Of a stretch of 64,000 bases of DNA, positions 46,331 to 57,321 are shown one piece after another. The notes under the pieces are model-generated. The model was not told the DNA's origin. It saw nothing but the letters and a program-made list of their open reading frames with translations, and searched no databases. Both the position numbers and the translations under genes were made by a program. Within the stretch, counting starts at the first letter, position 1, and every line of letters begins with the position of its first letter. This DNA comes from Euryhalocaulis caribicus. Its GTDB lineage: Bacteria > Pseudomonadota > Alphaproteobacteria > Caulobacterales > Maricaulaceae. Where the stretch lies: the NCBI RefSeq assembly GCF_000412185.1, contig NZ_ASJA01000014.1, positions 32,135 to 96,134 of the forward strand. The letters are read 5' to 3'.

Positions 46331-46787
46331 GCTCTGAAAACAGGGACAATCCCGAAAATATCAGACCGGCTTCCGGGACGGCGTAAGCTCGTCCCTGTTC
46401 GCCGTCATGCGAGGGGCTTCGGATCCGGTCGCCCGAGGGACGGAGTGAACGCGGTTCCCGGGATACGGGGCTCTCTGACCAGAGGGCCAACCGTCCCGGC
46501 GCACCGCCAGGCGCCAGTCTGAGGCTGAAATGCCCTGGCTATTAAGACTCTGGCGGCAGCGGATGGAGAGGCCGGTCGAGGCGACTCCCGCCCTCCGCAA
46601 AAGAACCGCGCGGCGCGTCTCTTTGTGGGCGCGAAACATACAAACACACGGTAACCGGCGTCCCGAAAGACGCGCCGCGCCACCCTTGCCCTCTGACTTG
46701 ATCAGAGGGGTCGTGTTTCTTCCCTAACCTCTGCGGCGAACGCGCCGTGGAGCCAAACGCGTAACCGAAAACACCAAACAAACCCAT

Positions 46788-46891
46788 CATCCTCCGACGG
46801 ACCCCGGCCTTGAGCCGGGGGAAGATCGGAGGACCCAGTTGAAGTCTTTGCGCCTCACGTTCCCTGGGTCCTCCGGTCAAGCCGGAGGATG
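46788..46891. repeat. Nested palindromic intergenic element
   Basis: Three inverted repeats nest within 104 bp: outer CATCCTCCG/CGGAGGATG (46788-46796, 46883-46891), middle GGAGGACCCAG/CTGGGTCCTCC (46828-46838, 46864-46874) and a side hairpin CCCCGGC/GCCGGGG (46802-46820). It has the look of dispersed alphaproteobacterial palindromic repeats. Confidence 0.6.
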
Positions 46892-47039
46892 ACGGTGAAG
46901 AGAGGTGGAGAATGAAAGAGAAAACCCTCGCCCCCTTAATGGGGGTAGAGGACAATGACGTCCCAAAGGCCGAAGGGCTTTGGCTGACGGAATGGGAGAG
47001 GGGGTGGCTTCAGAATTATCACCAAATCCGGAGAGGTCC

Positions 47040-47112
47040 CCCTCTCCCTTTCGCGCAAAGCCAAGCCGCTAACGCGCCTTGGGCGCTCAAAACCCTCTCC
47101 CCCTCGCGGGGG
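47040..47112. repeat. CCCTCTCC-type dispersed repeat, copy A
   Basis: This unit contains CCCTCTCCCTTTCGCGCA, then TTGGGCGCTCAA and ACCCTCTCCCC. It matches the reverse complement of the copy at 63897-63977 in the same order with changes in the middle, showing a dispersed repeat family in this genome. Confidence 0.65.
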
Positions 47113-47128
47113 TGAGAGAAGACAGGAA

Positions 47129-48046
47129 CTACCCCGCCTCCGGCTTGAGGATGTCCCGCAATGTCGTCGCCAGCGCCTCGGCGTCGGCGTCCCAGACGGA
47201 GCCGCCGCGCCAGACCACGCCCACCTGTCGCCCCATCAGGGGGGCGTCGAAGCCGCGGCAGGCGACGCGGTCATGGGCGATGGCGCCGGCATCCATCATC
47301 AGGCGGGGGGCCAGCGTCACGCCGTATCCCGCGGCGACCATCTCCAGCAGGGTCTGCAGGCTGGTCGCCCCGAACTCCCGCGACTTGGCCGCGTCCGGGG
47401 TCTTGCAGGCGGCCAGCGCGTGCTCCCGCAGGCAGTGCCCGTCCTCCAGCAACAGCAGCTCCCCGGTGGGCACGTCGGAGGGTTTCAGCGTCTTGCGGTC
47501 CAGCAGCTTGTGGCCGCACGGCGCGACCAGCAGGAATTCGTCATCGAAGGCCGCCAGCGTCTTCAGGCCCGGCGTCTCGAAGGGCAGCGCGATAATCGCC
47601 AGGTCCAGCCGCCGGTCGGCGAGGCCGTCCAGAAGGCGCGTGGTGATGTCTTCTTTCAGGCGCAGCTCCAGCTCCGGAAAGCGCGTCTTCAGTTCCGGCA
47701 GCGCGCGGGGCAGCAGGTACGGCGCAATGGACGGGATGACGCCCAGACGCAGCGGTCCGGTCATCGGCTCCCCGCTCTCCCGCGCCGACAGGACCAGGTC
47801 CTCGGCGTCGGCCAGGATGCGGCGCGCGCGGTCCAGGGCGGACTCCCCGGCCGGGGTCAGCGTGGCGCCCCGGGGGCCGCGCTCGAACAACACCGCGCCG
47901 GTCAGGTTCTCCAGCTCCTTGATCGCGGCCGAAAGCGCGGGCTGGGTGACGCCGGAACGCTCCGCCGCCTCGCGGAACGAGCCGGTCTCGGCCAGCGCAA
48001 CGAAAAAACTCAACTGGCGCAGGGTGGGCGGATGGATGACAGACAT
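47129..48046 (-). CDS. oxyR: Hydrogen peroxide-sensing LysR-type regulator OxyR
   Basis: It activates peroxide defence genes when oxidised. The 305-residue LysR protein has an N-terminal helix-turn-helix (FREAAERSGVTQPALSAAI) and the OxyR redox motif GHCLREHALAAC with C205 and C214, spaced nine residues as in E. coli C199/C208. It is divergent from katG, with ahpC and ahpD downstream of katG, so its targets are adjacent. The gene ends next to the repeat island. Confidence 0.95.
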   Translation of the reverse strand: MSVIHPPTLRQLSFFVALAETGSFREAAERSGVTQPALSAAIKELENLTGAVLFERGPRGATLTPAGESALDRARRILADAEDLVLSARESGEPMTGPLRLGVIPSIAPYLLPRALPELKTRFPELELRLKEDITTRLLDGLADRRLDLAIIALPFETPGLKTLAAFDDEFLLVAPCGHKLLDRKTLKPSDVPTGELLLLEDGHCLREHALAACKTPDAAKSREFGATSLQTLLEMVAAGYGVTLAPRLMMDAGAIAHDRVACRGFDAPLMGRQVGVVWRGGSVWDADAEALATTLRDILKPEAG

Positions 48047-50433
<2,387 letters not shown>

Positions 50434-50453
50434 GCCTCTTCCCCGACGCTCAG

Positions 50454-50483
50454 AGAGGCCCGTTAAAGCGGGCCTCTTTTTTT
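50454..50483 (+). terminator. Rho-independent terminator of katG
   Basis: A perfect 9-bp stem AGAGGCCCG/CGGGCCTCT (50454-50462, 50469-50477), a six-base loop and a run of seven T lie 20 bp after the katG stop. It separates katG from ahpC, which needs its own promoter in the 190-bp gap. Confidence 0.92.
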
Positions 50484-50624
50484 GCCGAAATCCATAAGAA
50501 AAATTTATCGCAGTCACTATGGAGATCGATTTGGAATTTTGTGCGTTGCACCCATATAGGTTGTGCGTCGCGGCGCAGAGCGTTGCGGCCACGAGTTTTC
50601 ATCTATGACCGAGAGGAACGATTT

Positions 50625-51176
50625 ATGTTGGGTGTTGGAGAGAAGCTCCCCGAATTTGAAGTTGTCGGCGTGAAGCCGAAATTCATGAAGCACGAGGAAA
50701 ACGGCGAGTCGGCGTTCGAACCGATCACCGAAAAGAGCTTCGAAGGCAAATGGAAGATCATCTTCTTCTATCCGAAGGATTTCACCTTCGTGTGCCCGAC
50801 CGAGATCGCCGAATTTGGCCGTCTGGCCGGTGAATTTGAAGACCGCGACGCGGTCGTCATGGGCGGCTCGGCCGACAACGAATTCGTCAAGCTGGCCTGG
50901 CGCCGCGACCATTCGGATCTGAACGAGCATCCGGCCTGGTCCTTCGCCGATACGACGGGCTCGCTGATCGATGCGCTGGGCATCCGTTCCGAAGAAGGCG
51001 TTCCGCTGCGCGCGACCTATGTCGTCGACCCGCACAACGTCGTTCAGCACGTCTATGTGAACAACCTGAACGTCGGCCGGAACCCGCAGGACACGCTGCG
51101 TGTTCTGGACGCCCTGCAGACGGACGAGCTGTGCCCCTGCAACCGTGAAGTCGGCGGCGACACGCTGGCGGCTTAA
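50625..51176 (+). CDS. ahpC: Alkyl hydroperoxide reductase C (2-Cys peroxiredoxin)
   Basis: It reduces hydrogen peroxide, alkyl peroxides and peroxynitrite. The 183-residue protein has peroxidatic C57 in FVCPTEI and two near-terminal cysteines C170/C172 (ELCPCN), as in the mycobacterial/AhpE-like AhpC group reduced by AhpD. GAGAGGA precedes the ATG at 50625; the longer frame upstream runs back into katG and is not real. AhpD follows after 143 bp. Confidence 0.96.
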   Translation: MLGVGEKLPEFEVVGVKPKFMKHEENGESAFEPITEKSFEGKWKIIFFYPKDFTFVCPTEIAEFGRLAGEFEDRDAVVMGGSADNEFVKLAWRRDHSDLNEHPAWSFADTTGSLIDALGIRSEEGVPLRATYVVDPHNVVQHVYVNNLNVGRNPQDTLRVLDALQTDELCPCNREVGGDTLAA

Positions 51177-51201
51177 GCCTTCACAGGCTGACCTGAATTG
51201 G

Positions 51202-51274
51202 AGGCGGGCCCTTACAGTCCCGCGGCATCCCTCCCCCGCCGAATTCCCCCCACGGAACGGGACGGGGCCCGCCT
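51202..51274 (+). terminator. Long-loop GC hairpin between ahpC and ahpD
   Basis: AGGCGGGCCC (51202-51211) pairs with GGGCCCGCCT (51265-51274), leaving a long C-rich loop. A TTCAAGCTTTTC stretch follows. It could be a partial terminator that lowers ahpD expression relative to ahpC. Confidence 0.4.
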
Positions 51275-51319
51275 TCAAGCTTTTCATTTCAAAGAATAAA
51301 TTTTCCCAAGGAGACCGCG

Positions 51320-51847
51320 ATGTCCCTCGAAGACCTGCGTGGCGAACTGCCCGCCTACGCGAAAGACCTGAAACTGAACCTGGGATCTCTCGCCAATGAG
51401 ACGGTCCTCGACGACCAGAAGAAATGGGGCGCGTACCTCGCCGCCGCTCACGGCGCCGCCAACCCGGCGGTCGTCAAGGCGATCGAGGCGGAAGTGGCCG
51501 ACAAGCTGTCCGAGGAAGCGGCCGAGGCCGCCCGGGCCGCGGCGGCGATCATGGGCATGAACAATGTCTATTACCGCTTCACGCACCTGGCCTCGAACAA
51601 GGACTACCGGAACCTGCCGGCCAAGCTGCGGATGAACATCATCGGCAAGCCGGGCGTCGACAAGGCGGATTTCGAGCTGTGGTCGCTGGCCGTCAGCGCC
51701 ATCAATGGCTGCGGCATGTGCGTCGACTCGCACGAGGCCGAGCTGAAAAAGGCCGGCGTGACGACCGAGCAGATCCAGGCCGCGGTCCGCATCGCCTCCG
51801 TGGTCAACGCCGTCTCCAAGGTCATGCAGGCCGAAGAAGGCCGCTAG
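51320..51847 (+). CDS. ahpD: Alkylhydroperoxidase AhpD
   Basis: This thiol reductant of AhpC links it to lipoyl-bearing enzymes and has weak peroxidase activity. The 175 residues match AhpD with the CxxC active site C131/C134 (CGMCVDSHE), H138 and E119, one position away from the mycobacterial E118/C130/C133/H137. CAAGGAGACC is upstream of the ATG. Together with the two C-terminal cysteines of AhpC this is a complete AhpC-AhpD system. Confidence 0.96.
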   Translation: MSLEDLRGELPAYAKDLKLNLGSLANETVLDDQKKWGAYLAAAHGAANPAVVKAIEAEVADKLSEEAAEAARAAAAIMGMNNVYYRFTHLASNKDYRNLPAKLRMNIIGKPGVDKADFELWSLAVSAINGCGMCVDSHEAELKKAGVTTEQIQAAVRIASVVNAVSKVMQAEEGR

Positions 51848-51900
51848 AGCCCTCTCACAGCACCTGCACGGACGCCGGCTGCGGCGGCGTCATTCAACCC

Positions 51901-51937
51901 GGCGCGCTCTTCCCCCCGGAGAGCGCGCCATTTTTTT
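51901..51937 (+). terminator. Rho-independent terminator after ahpD
   Basis: A perfect 10-bp stem GGCGCGCTCT/AGAGCGCGCC (51901-51910, 51920-51929), a nine-base loop and seven Ts after the stem. Confidence 0.93.
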
Positions 51938-52024
51938 GCGCGCGCCGCGCCAATTGACGCCGCGCCGCTTGCGGGTAAGTCTCCGTCCCGAAAAGACAAA
52001 TCATATCCGGGGGAGCGCGGGGAC

Positions 52025-53350
52025 ATGAGCGACCAGCAAGATGGCGGCGAAGCGGCTGACAAGAAAGGCGGATTTCTCCGCGGCTATTTCCAGATGACGC
52101 TGTGGAAGCGCGTCCTGATCGGCCCGGTGCTGGGCGTCGCGGCGGGCCTGATCCTGCGCGCCGCCTTCGGGCCGGATGCGGCCTCGGCTTTCGCCACCAC
52201 CTGGATCAAGCCGTTCGGCGATCTGTTCATCCAGCTGATCCGGATGCTGATCGTTCCGCTGATCTTCACCACGCTGGCCGCCGGCGTCATGGCCATCGGC
52301 CACCCCTCCAAGCTCGGCTCCATCGGCGCGAAGGCCATCGGGCTCTACATGATCACCACGCTGTTCGCGGTGACCATCGGCATTTTCATGGGCGCGATCT
52401 TCCGCCCCGGTGCGGGCGTCGATTTCACAGGCGTCACGCCCAATGAAATCGCGACCGACGCGCCGACCATGGTCGAACGCCTGATCGCCATTGTCCCGGC
52501 CAACCCGTTCAGCGCGCTGGCCAGCGGCGACATTCTGGCGGTGATCTTCTTCGCCATTCTGGTTGGCGTCGCCATCCTGATGCTGCGCGACAAGGGCAAG
52601 GCCGTGGGCGACGTCATCCAGGGCGGCGCCGACATCATGATGGCGATCACCGGCTGGGTGATGGAACTGGCGCCGATCGGCGTGTTCGCCCTGATCACCT
52701 GGGTCACCGCCGACAAGGGGCTGGCGACCTTCACCTCCGTCGCGCTGCTGGCGGCGGCGGTCTATCTGGGCTGCATCCTGCACATCGTGCTGGTCTATGG
52801 GGGGCTGGTGCGCTTCGTGCTGGGCCTGCCGGCAGTGCGTTTCTTCCGCGGCATCTTCGACGCGCAGGCCGTGGCCTATTCCACGTCCTCCTCCTCCGCC
52901 ACGCTGCCGGTCACCATTTCCAACGCCCGCAAGAATCTGGGCATTGATCCGGCGGTCGCCGGCTCCGTCCTGCCGCTGGGCGCGACGGTGAACATGGACG
53001 GCACCTCGCTCTATCTGGGCGTGCTGGCGCTGTTCGCGGCGCAGGCTTTCGGCATCGACCTGTCCATGGCGGATTATTTCATCATCGCCCTGACCGCGAC
53101 GCTGACCTCCATCGGCACGGCGGGCATCCCGTCCGCCTCCCTCTTCCTGCTGGCGACCGTGCTTGGCGCCATCGGGGCGACGCCGGAACAGACCGCCCTG
53201 ATGGTCGGCTTCCTGCTGCCCTTCGACCGGCCGCTGGACATGATGCGCACGCTGACCAACGTCACCGGCGACGCCGCCGTGGCGACCGCGGTCGCCAAGA
53301 GCGAAGACGAAATGGACGAGGAAATCTTCCGGAAAGTGACGGTCGTCTAG
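52025..53350 (+). CDS. Dicarboxylate/amino acid:cation (Na+ or H+) symporter
   Basis: The 441-residue membrane protein belongs to the SDF/DctA-GltP family: RVLIGPVLGVAAGL, the serine-rich hairpin motif SSSSATLPVTISNARKN, the NMDGTSLYLG helix and the second hairpin SIGTAGIPSASLFLL. It imports C4-dicarboxylates, glutamate or aspartate with cations; the exact substrate is not readable. GGGGACATG places the start at 52025. Confidence 0.93.
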   Translation: MSDQQDGGEAADKKGGFLRGYFQMTLWKRVLIGPVLGVAAGLILRAAFGPDAASAFATTWIKPFGDLFIQLIRMLIVPLIFTTLAAGVMAIGHPSKLGSIGAKAIGLYMITTLFAVTIGIFMGAIFRPGAGVDFTGVTPNEIATDAPTMVERLIAIVPANPFSALASGDILAVIFFAILVGVAILMLRDKGKAVGDVIQGGADIMMAITGWVMELAPIGVFALITWVTADKGLATFTSVALLAAAVYLGCILHIVLVYGGLVRFVLGLPAVRFFRGIFDAQAVAYSTSSSSATLPVTISNARKNLGIDPAVAGSVLPLGATVNMDGTSLYLGVLALFAAQAFGIDLSMADYFIIALTATLTSIGTAGIPSASLFLLATVLGAIGATPEQTALMVGFLLPFDRPLDMMRTLTNVTGDAAVATAVAKSEDEMDEEIFRKVTVV

Positions 53351-53365
53351 GCCGCCGCCGACCGG

Positions 53366-54400
53366 CTAGATCTGGATGCCGCAGCGGCGGGCGACAATTT
53401 CCGGCGCCATCATGGGCGGGCCGATATTCAGGGCCTCCGCCTCATGCACCAGGGCGGCGATGGCCGCGTTGATCGGGGCGCGGCGGCCCGCGGCCTCAGC
53501 CATGCGGGCAATCTCGCCCTGAAGGTCCTCGATCTCGGTCTCCCGCCCGCGGCGCAGATCATCCTGCATGGAGGACGTGGCTTTCGGGTCGATCCGGTTC
53601 ATGCGGCGTATCAGCGGAATGAAAATCCAGTTCGGCTGGCTGAGCAGGACCGGCATGAAGAGCGGATTGAGCGGGCCGACCTTTCCGAAGGGCCGCTTGG
53701 ATGCGCGGGCGACCTCTATCGCCTCCGCCATGCACGCCGCTGACAGGGCGCGCCAGCGCCAGTCGGCCATCTGCACGGCCAGAGGCAGGCCGGACAAGGC
53801 ATTGATGGCGTTGTTCAGATTGATCAGCAGCTTGGAGAACTGGATCTTGTCCATGTCGGGCCGCGTCTGGACGGGAAGCCCCGGCGCGGTCAGGCGCGCG
53901 GCCAGCGCATCGCCCGGCGCGGCCTGCATGATCAGCGGGCCCTGCGTGGTGCGGGTGGCGGTTACCGGCGCATCCGCGTCCAGCACCACATTATAGGGCA
54001 CCATGCCCGCACGGACATCGAGACCGGGCAGCGCCTCACGGAGCCGCGCGGCGTTGCGCACACCGTTCTGGAAACTGACCACGGCGCGGGCATTGGGCGC
54101 GCGATGGGCGATTTGCGCGGCCATGTCGGCGGTGTCCTTGCTCTTCACCGTCACCAGGATCAGGTCCGCCCCCGCGAAGGCGGCGTCCAGATCAGACGTC
54201 GCCTCGAAATCGTCCGGGGAGACATGTTGTTCAAAACCGTCCGCATCGCTGACCGTCAGCCCGTCTTTCCAGAGCGCCTGAACGATGCGGGAGCGCGCCA
54301 GAAAACTGACCTCATGTCCCGCGGCCGCCAGCCGTCCGCCGATATAAAGCCCGATGGCGCCGGCCCCCGCGATGGCGATTTTGGAATTCTTCTGCGTCAT
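53366..54400 (-). CDS. panE: 2-dehydropantoate 2-reductase (ketopantoate reductase) family protein
   Basis: It reduces ketopantoate to pantoate with NADPH in pantothenate synthesis. The 344-residue protein has the Rossmann loop IAGAGAIGLYIGGRLAAAG, VTVKSKDTADMA, SFQNGVRNAA and the helical C-terminal domain with KIQFSKLLINLNNAINAL (lysine and asparagine of the active site) and SSMQDDLRRGRETEIEDLQG. The family also contains side-activity reductases, so exact role is probable, not certain. Confidence 0.88.
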   Translation of the reverse strand: MTQKNSKIAIAGAGAIGLYIGGRLAAAGHEVSFLARSRIVQALWKDGLTVSDADGFEQHVSPDDFEATSDLDAAFAGADLILVTVKSKDTADMAAQIAHRAPNARAVVSFQNGVRNAARLREALPGLDVRAGMVPYNVVLDADAPVTATRTTQGPLIMQAAPGDALAARLTAPGLPVQTRPDMDKIQFSKLLINLNNAINALSGLPLAVQMADWRWRALSAACMAEAIEVARASKRPFGKVGPLNPLFMPVLLSQPNWIFIPLIRRMNRIDPKATSSMQDDLRRGRETEIEDLQGEIARMAEAAGRRAPINAAIAALVHEAEALNIGPPMMAPEIVARRCGIQI

Positions 54401-54486
54401 GAATCAGAGACTTCCGCAATCTGGCCGGAAGCGCAACGCGAACTAGATCCTGTCCCGCCAAAGTCCGGCCAGAGGGAGACCCGTCC

Positions 54487-54807
54487 ATGTCCGCCGCCTT
54501 ACGCATCGCTTTCGCCATTCTTGCGCTCGGCCTTGTCGTGCTGATCCTCATCGCCTTGCCGGGCGGCGACGGCGGCGCGGCGATCAATTTCCTCACCGCC
54601 ACGCCGTGGGGGCAGGTGACCACGGCCGACCTCTATATCGGCTTCATCCTGTCCGGCGCGCTGGTCATCGCGTTCGAGCGGAATGTGCCGGGCGTCGTGC
54701 TGGCCGTGGCGATATTATTGCTTGGGAACGTGGTTACGGCGTTATGGTTTGCCTGGCGCTGGCCCGAACTTGCAAAATTGATTTTGAATCGGCGCGCAGC
54801 GCGTTAA
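54487..54807 (+). CDS. Small membrane protein, unknown function
   Basis: The 106-residue product has three hydrophobic segments (about residues 5-25, 48-64 and 66-90) and a short basic tail. Its sequence (ATPWGQVTTADLYIGFILSG, then VVTALWFAWRWPEL) resembles bacterial DUF1475-like proteins, though I am not sure. AGAGGGAGA precedes the ATG. It lies nine bases before the TauE/SafE permease, so the pair is an operon. Confidence 0.7.
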   Translation: MSAALRIAFAILALGLVVLILIALPGGDGGAAINFLTATPWGQVTTADLYIGFILSGALVIAFERNVPGVVLAVAILLLGNVVTALWFAWRWPELAKLILNRRAAR

Positions 54808-54816
54808 ACCTCGTGC

Positions 54817-55608
54817 GTGCCTGAACTTGCAGATTTTCTATCCCTGATATCCGGCGCGCTGGTCGGTCTGGTCCTTGGCCTGATCGGCGGGGGCGGGTCG
54901 ATCCTGGCCGTGCCGCTGATGGTCTATGTCGTCGGCGTGGACGATCCGCACGTGGCCATCGGCACCAGCGCGGCGGCGGTGGGCGCGACCGCGTTCGCCA
55001 ACATGATCCATCACTGGCGGCTGGGCACGGTGAAATGGGGGTGCGCGCTGGCATTCGCCGCGTCCGGCGTGGCGGGGGCCATGGGCGGGTCGACTCTGGG
55101 CAAGATGACGGACGGGGAGGCGCTGCTTTCCCTGTTCGGGGTCGCCATGATCGCCGTGGGGCTGGCCATGCTGCGCAAGCGCAAGGGCGGCGAGGATGCG
55201 GGCGTGTATCTGTGCCGCGATACGGCGGGACGGCTCCTGCCCCGGCTGATCGCCTCGGGCCTTCTGGTCGGGGCGCTGTCCGGATTTTTCGGGATTGGCG
55301 GCGGATTCCTGGTGGTGCCGGGGCTGGTCGCATCCACCGCCATGCCGATCCTGAACGCGGTCGGCTCATCGCTGGTCTCGGTCACCGCGTTTGGCTCCAC
55401 AACGGCGGCGAATTATGCGCTGGACGGGCTGGTGGACTGGCGCATCGCGGGGCTGTTCGTTCTGGGCGGCATGATTGGCGGCCTTGGCGGGGCCTTGCTG
55501 GCGCGGCGGCTGGGCCAGGGCAAGGAGACGCTGAAGCGGATTTTCTCCGCCGTGGTCATCGGCGTCGGCCTGTTCGTGGCCGGGCACGGGGCCAGCGCCT
55601 TCATCTAG
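54817..55608 (+). CDS. TauE/SafE-family sulfite/organosulfonate exporter-like permease
   Basis: The 263-residue protein starts with GTG and has eight hydrophobic helices in two homologous halves, each with the family glycine motif: LGLIGGGGSILAVPLMVY near the N terminus and GFFGIGGGFLVVPGLV in the second half. The family exports sulfite, sulfoacetate or related anions; substrate unknown. A CxxD-like cytosolic loop (YLCRDTAGR) sits between halves. Confidence 0.9.
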   Translation: MPELADFLSLISGALVGLVLGLIGGGGSILAVPLMVYVVGVDDPHVAIGTSAAAVGATAFANMIHHWRLGTVKWGCALAFAASGVAGAMGGSTLGKMTDGEALLSLFGVAMIAVGLAMLRKRKGGEDAGVYLCRDTAGRLLPRLIASGLLVGALSGFFGIGGGFLVVPGLVASTAMPILNAVGSSLVSVTAFGSTTAANYALDGLVDWRIAGLFVLGGMIGGLGGALLARRLGQGKETLKRIFSAVVIGVGLFVAGHGASAFI

Positions 55609-55640
55609 GGCAGCCGCGCCGTCTGATTGACTCTTTCTCC

Positions 55641-55797
55641 ACAGGCGCTTATTTGCGCCCGTAATCACGAAGGCTCCAAACCTTCGTCTTGACCGGCGCT
55701 GGACGCCGGCGAGGCCCCCCGCTCGGCGAAGGTTCGCTCAGCGGGGCGCTACCGGTTTGGGCCATCGTTGCGAAATGAAGCGGCGTAACGGGCAAGC
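55641..55797 (+). promoter_or_regulatory. Structured leader of ffh with four successive hairpins
   Basis: Between the permease and ffh are four clean stem-loops in a row: GGCGC/GCGCC (55644-55659), ACGAAGG/CCTTCGT (55667-55687), CCGGCG/CGCCGG (55693-55709) and CCCCGCT/AGCGGGG (55717-55746). A fifth segment, GAAATGAAGCGGCGTAACGG, ends 6 bp before the ATG. No T-tract follows the last stem. This may be a regulated 5' leader or terminator/antiterminator region. Confidence 0.45.
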
Positions 55798-57321
55798 ATG
55801 TTTGATGCATTAAGCGATCGGCTCCAGGGCGTATTCGACTCCCTCACCGGCAAGGGCTCCCTGTCTGAAAAGGACGTGGACGCGGCCCTGCGCGAGGTGC
55901 GCGTCGCCCTGCTGGAGGCCGATGTCGCCCTGCCCGTGGTCAAGGATTTCGTGGCCCGCGTGCGGGAGAAAGCGGTCGGCGAAGATGTCATCCGCTCCGT
56001 CTCGCCCGGCCAGCAGGTCGTCAAGATTGTCCATGACGCGCTGACCGAAGTTCTGGCCGGGGACGATCCCGCGCCGGAGCTGAACCTTCGCGCCACGCCG
56101 CCGGTCGCCATCATGATGGCCGGCCTGCAGGGCACGGGCAAAACCACGACGGCGGGCAAGATCGCCCTGCGCCTGAAGGAGAAGGACAAGAAGAAAGTCC
56201 TTCTCGCCTCGCTGGACACCCGCCGCCCCGCCGCCATGGAGCAGCTGCAGCAGCTGGCCGAGCGCGCGGGCGTGGCCTTCCTGCCCATAGTGCAGGGCCA
56301 GTCCGCGACGGAAATCGCCAAGCGCGCCATGAACGCCGGCAAGCTGGGCGGCCATGACGTGGTCATCCTGGACACGGCGGGCCGCACCACGGTCGATGAA
56401 GACCTGATGGGCGAAGCGGCGGAAATTGCCCGCATCGCCAATCCCGCCGAGACCCTGCTGGTCGCCGACGCCCTGACCGGTCAGGACGCAGTGGAGACCG
56501 CCAAGCGCTTCAATGAAAGCCTGCCGCTGACCGGCCTGGTTCTGACCCGGATCGATGGCGACAGCCGCGGCGGCGCGGCGCTTTCCATGCGCTCCGTCAC
56601 CGGCCTGCCGATCAAGTTCCTGGGCGCGGGCGAGAAGCTGGACGCGCTGCAGGCCTTCGACGCGCGCCGTCTGGCGGGCCGGATCCTGGGCCAGGGCGAC
56701 GTGGTCGAGCTGGTCGAGAAAGCCTCCGAGCAGGTCGATCAGGAAGAGGCCGAAAAGCTCGCCAAGAAAATGAAGAAAGGCCAGTTCGACATGGACGATC
56801 TGGCCAATCAGCTGCGCCAGCTTCAGAAGATGGGCGGACTTGGCGGCGTCATGGGTCTGCTGCCCGGCATGGGCAAAATGAAGAAACAGATGGCCGGGAT
56901 GGAAATGGACGATTCCATCCTGAAGCGTCAGGAGGCCATCATATCCTCCATGACGCGGGAAGAACGCGCCAAACCGATCATCATCAAGGCCTCCCGCAAG
57001 AAGCGCATCGCGGCAGGCTCCGGCGTGGCGGTGCCCGAGGTCAACAAGCTGATCAAGATGCACCGCCAGATGGCCGACATGATGAAGAAGGCCGGCAAGG
57101 GCGGCATGAAGGGCATGATGAACGCCATGGGCGGCATGGGCGGCGGAATGCCCGGCGGCATGGACCCGAACAAGCTGAAAGCCCTGGGCGCCGGCAAGGC
57201 CGCCAAGGGCGAGGGCCTGCCCGGACTGCCCGGCGAGGGCGGCCAGATGCCGGGCCTGGGCGGCATGCCGCTCGGCCCCGACGGCCTGCCCATCGGCATG
57301 CCGAAGGACGGCAAGAAATGA
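55798..57321 (+). CDS. ffh: Signal recognition particle protein Ffh
   Basis: It is the GTPase of the SRP that binds signal sequences and 4.5S RNA and docks with FtsY. The 507 residues have the N domain (FDALSDRLQGVFDSL), the G domain with AGLQGTGKTTTAGK, LDTAGR, TRIDGDSRGG, and the methionine-rich M domain. A long Gly/Met/Pro-rich tail after about residue 440 (MKGMMNAMGGMGGGMPGG, then GLPGLPGEGGQ) extends beyond the E. coli protein. The stop overlaps the next gene's ATG (ATGA). Confidence 0.97.
   Translation: MFDALSDRLQGVFDSLTGKGSLSEKDVDAALREVRVALLEADVALPVVKDFVARVREKAVGEDVIRSVSPGQQVVKIVHDALTEVLAGDDPAPELNLRATPPVAIMMAGLQGTGKTTTAGKIALRLKEKDKKKVLLASLDTRRPAAMEQLQQLAERAGVAFLPIVQGQSATEIAKRAMNAGKLGGHDVVILDTAGRTTVDEDLMGEAAEIARIANPAETLLVADALTGQDAVETAKRFNESLPLTGLVLTRIDGDSRGGAALSMRSVTGLPIKFLGAGEKLDALQAFDARRLAGRILGQGDVVELVEKASEQVDQEEAEKLAKKMKKGQFDMDDLANQLRQLQKMGGLGGVMGLLPGMGKMKKQMAGMEMDDSILKRQEAIISSMTREERAKPIIIKASRKKRIAAGSGVAVPEVNKLIKMHRQMADMMKKAGKGGMKGMMNAMGGMGGGMPGGMDPNKLKALGAGKAAKGEGLPGLPGEGGQMPGLGGMPLGPDGLPIGMPKDGKK

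Larger units (their letters stand above)
46103..47128. repeat. Gene-free intergenic island of inverted repeats (about 1 kb)
   Basis: No reading frame here looks real. The stretch is a series of palindromic elements: a pair of 40-45 bp inverted copies at 46210-46249 and 46286-46330 (cores CTTCGAGACG and CTCAGG); a perfect 13-bp pair at 46608-46620/46668-46680; a hairpin CCTCTGA/TCAGAGG at 46690-46708; a nested unit at 46788-46891 with three stems (CATCCTCCG/CGGAGGATG, GGAGGACCCAG/CTGGGTCCTCC, CCCCGGC/GCCGGGG); and a CCCTCTCCC-rich unit at about 47040-47112. They look like dispersed genome repeats collected in one gap. Confidence 0.75.

Noticed and set aside
46160..47115. Several short open frames in the repeat island
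   Set aside because: They have no ribosome sites, overlap inverted repeats and translate to low-complexity peptides.
50484..50624. OxyR box upstream of ahpC
   Set aside because: A CTAT at 50517 has one correctly spaced neighbour, but the other elements do not match.
55609..55797. A 4.5S SRP RNA gene just upstream of ffh
   Set aside because: The conserved tetraloop core CAGG-CCGGAAGG-AGCAG is absent; only a loose resemblance to GAAGC-GC-GTAACGG near the start codon was found.
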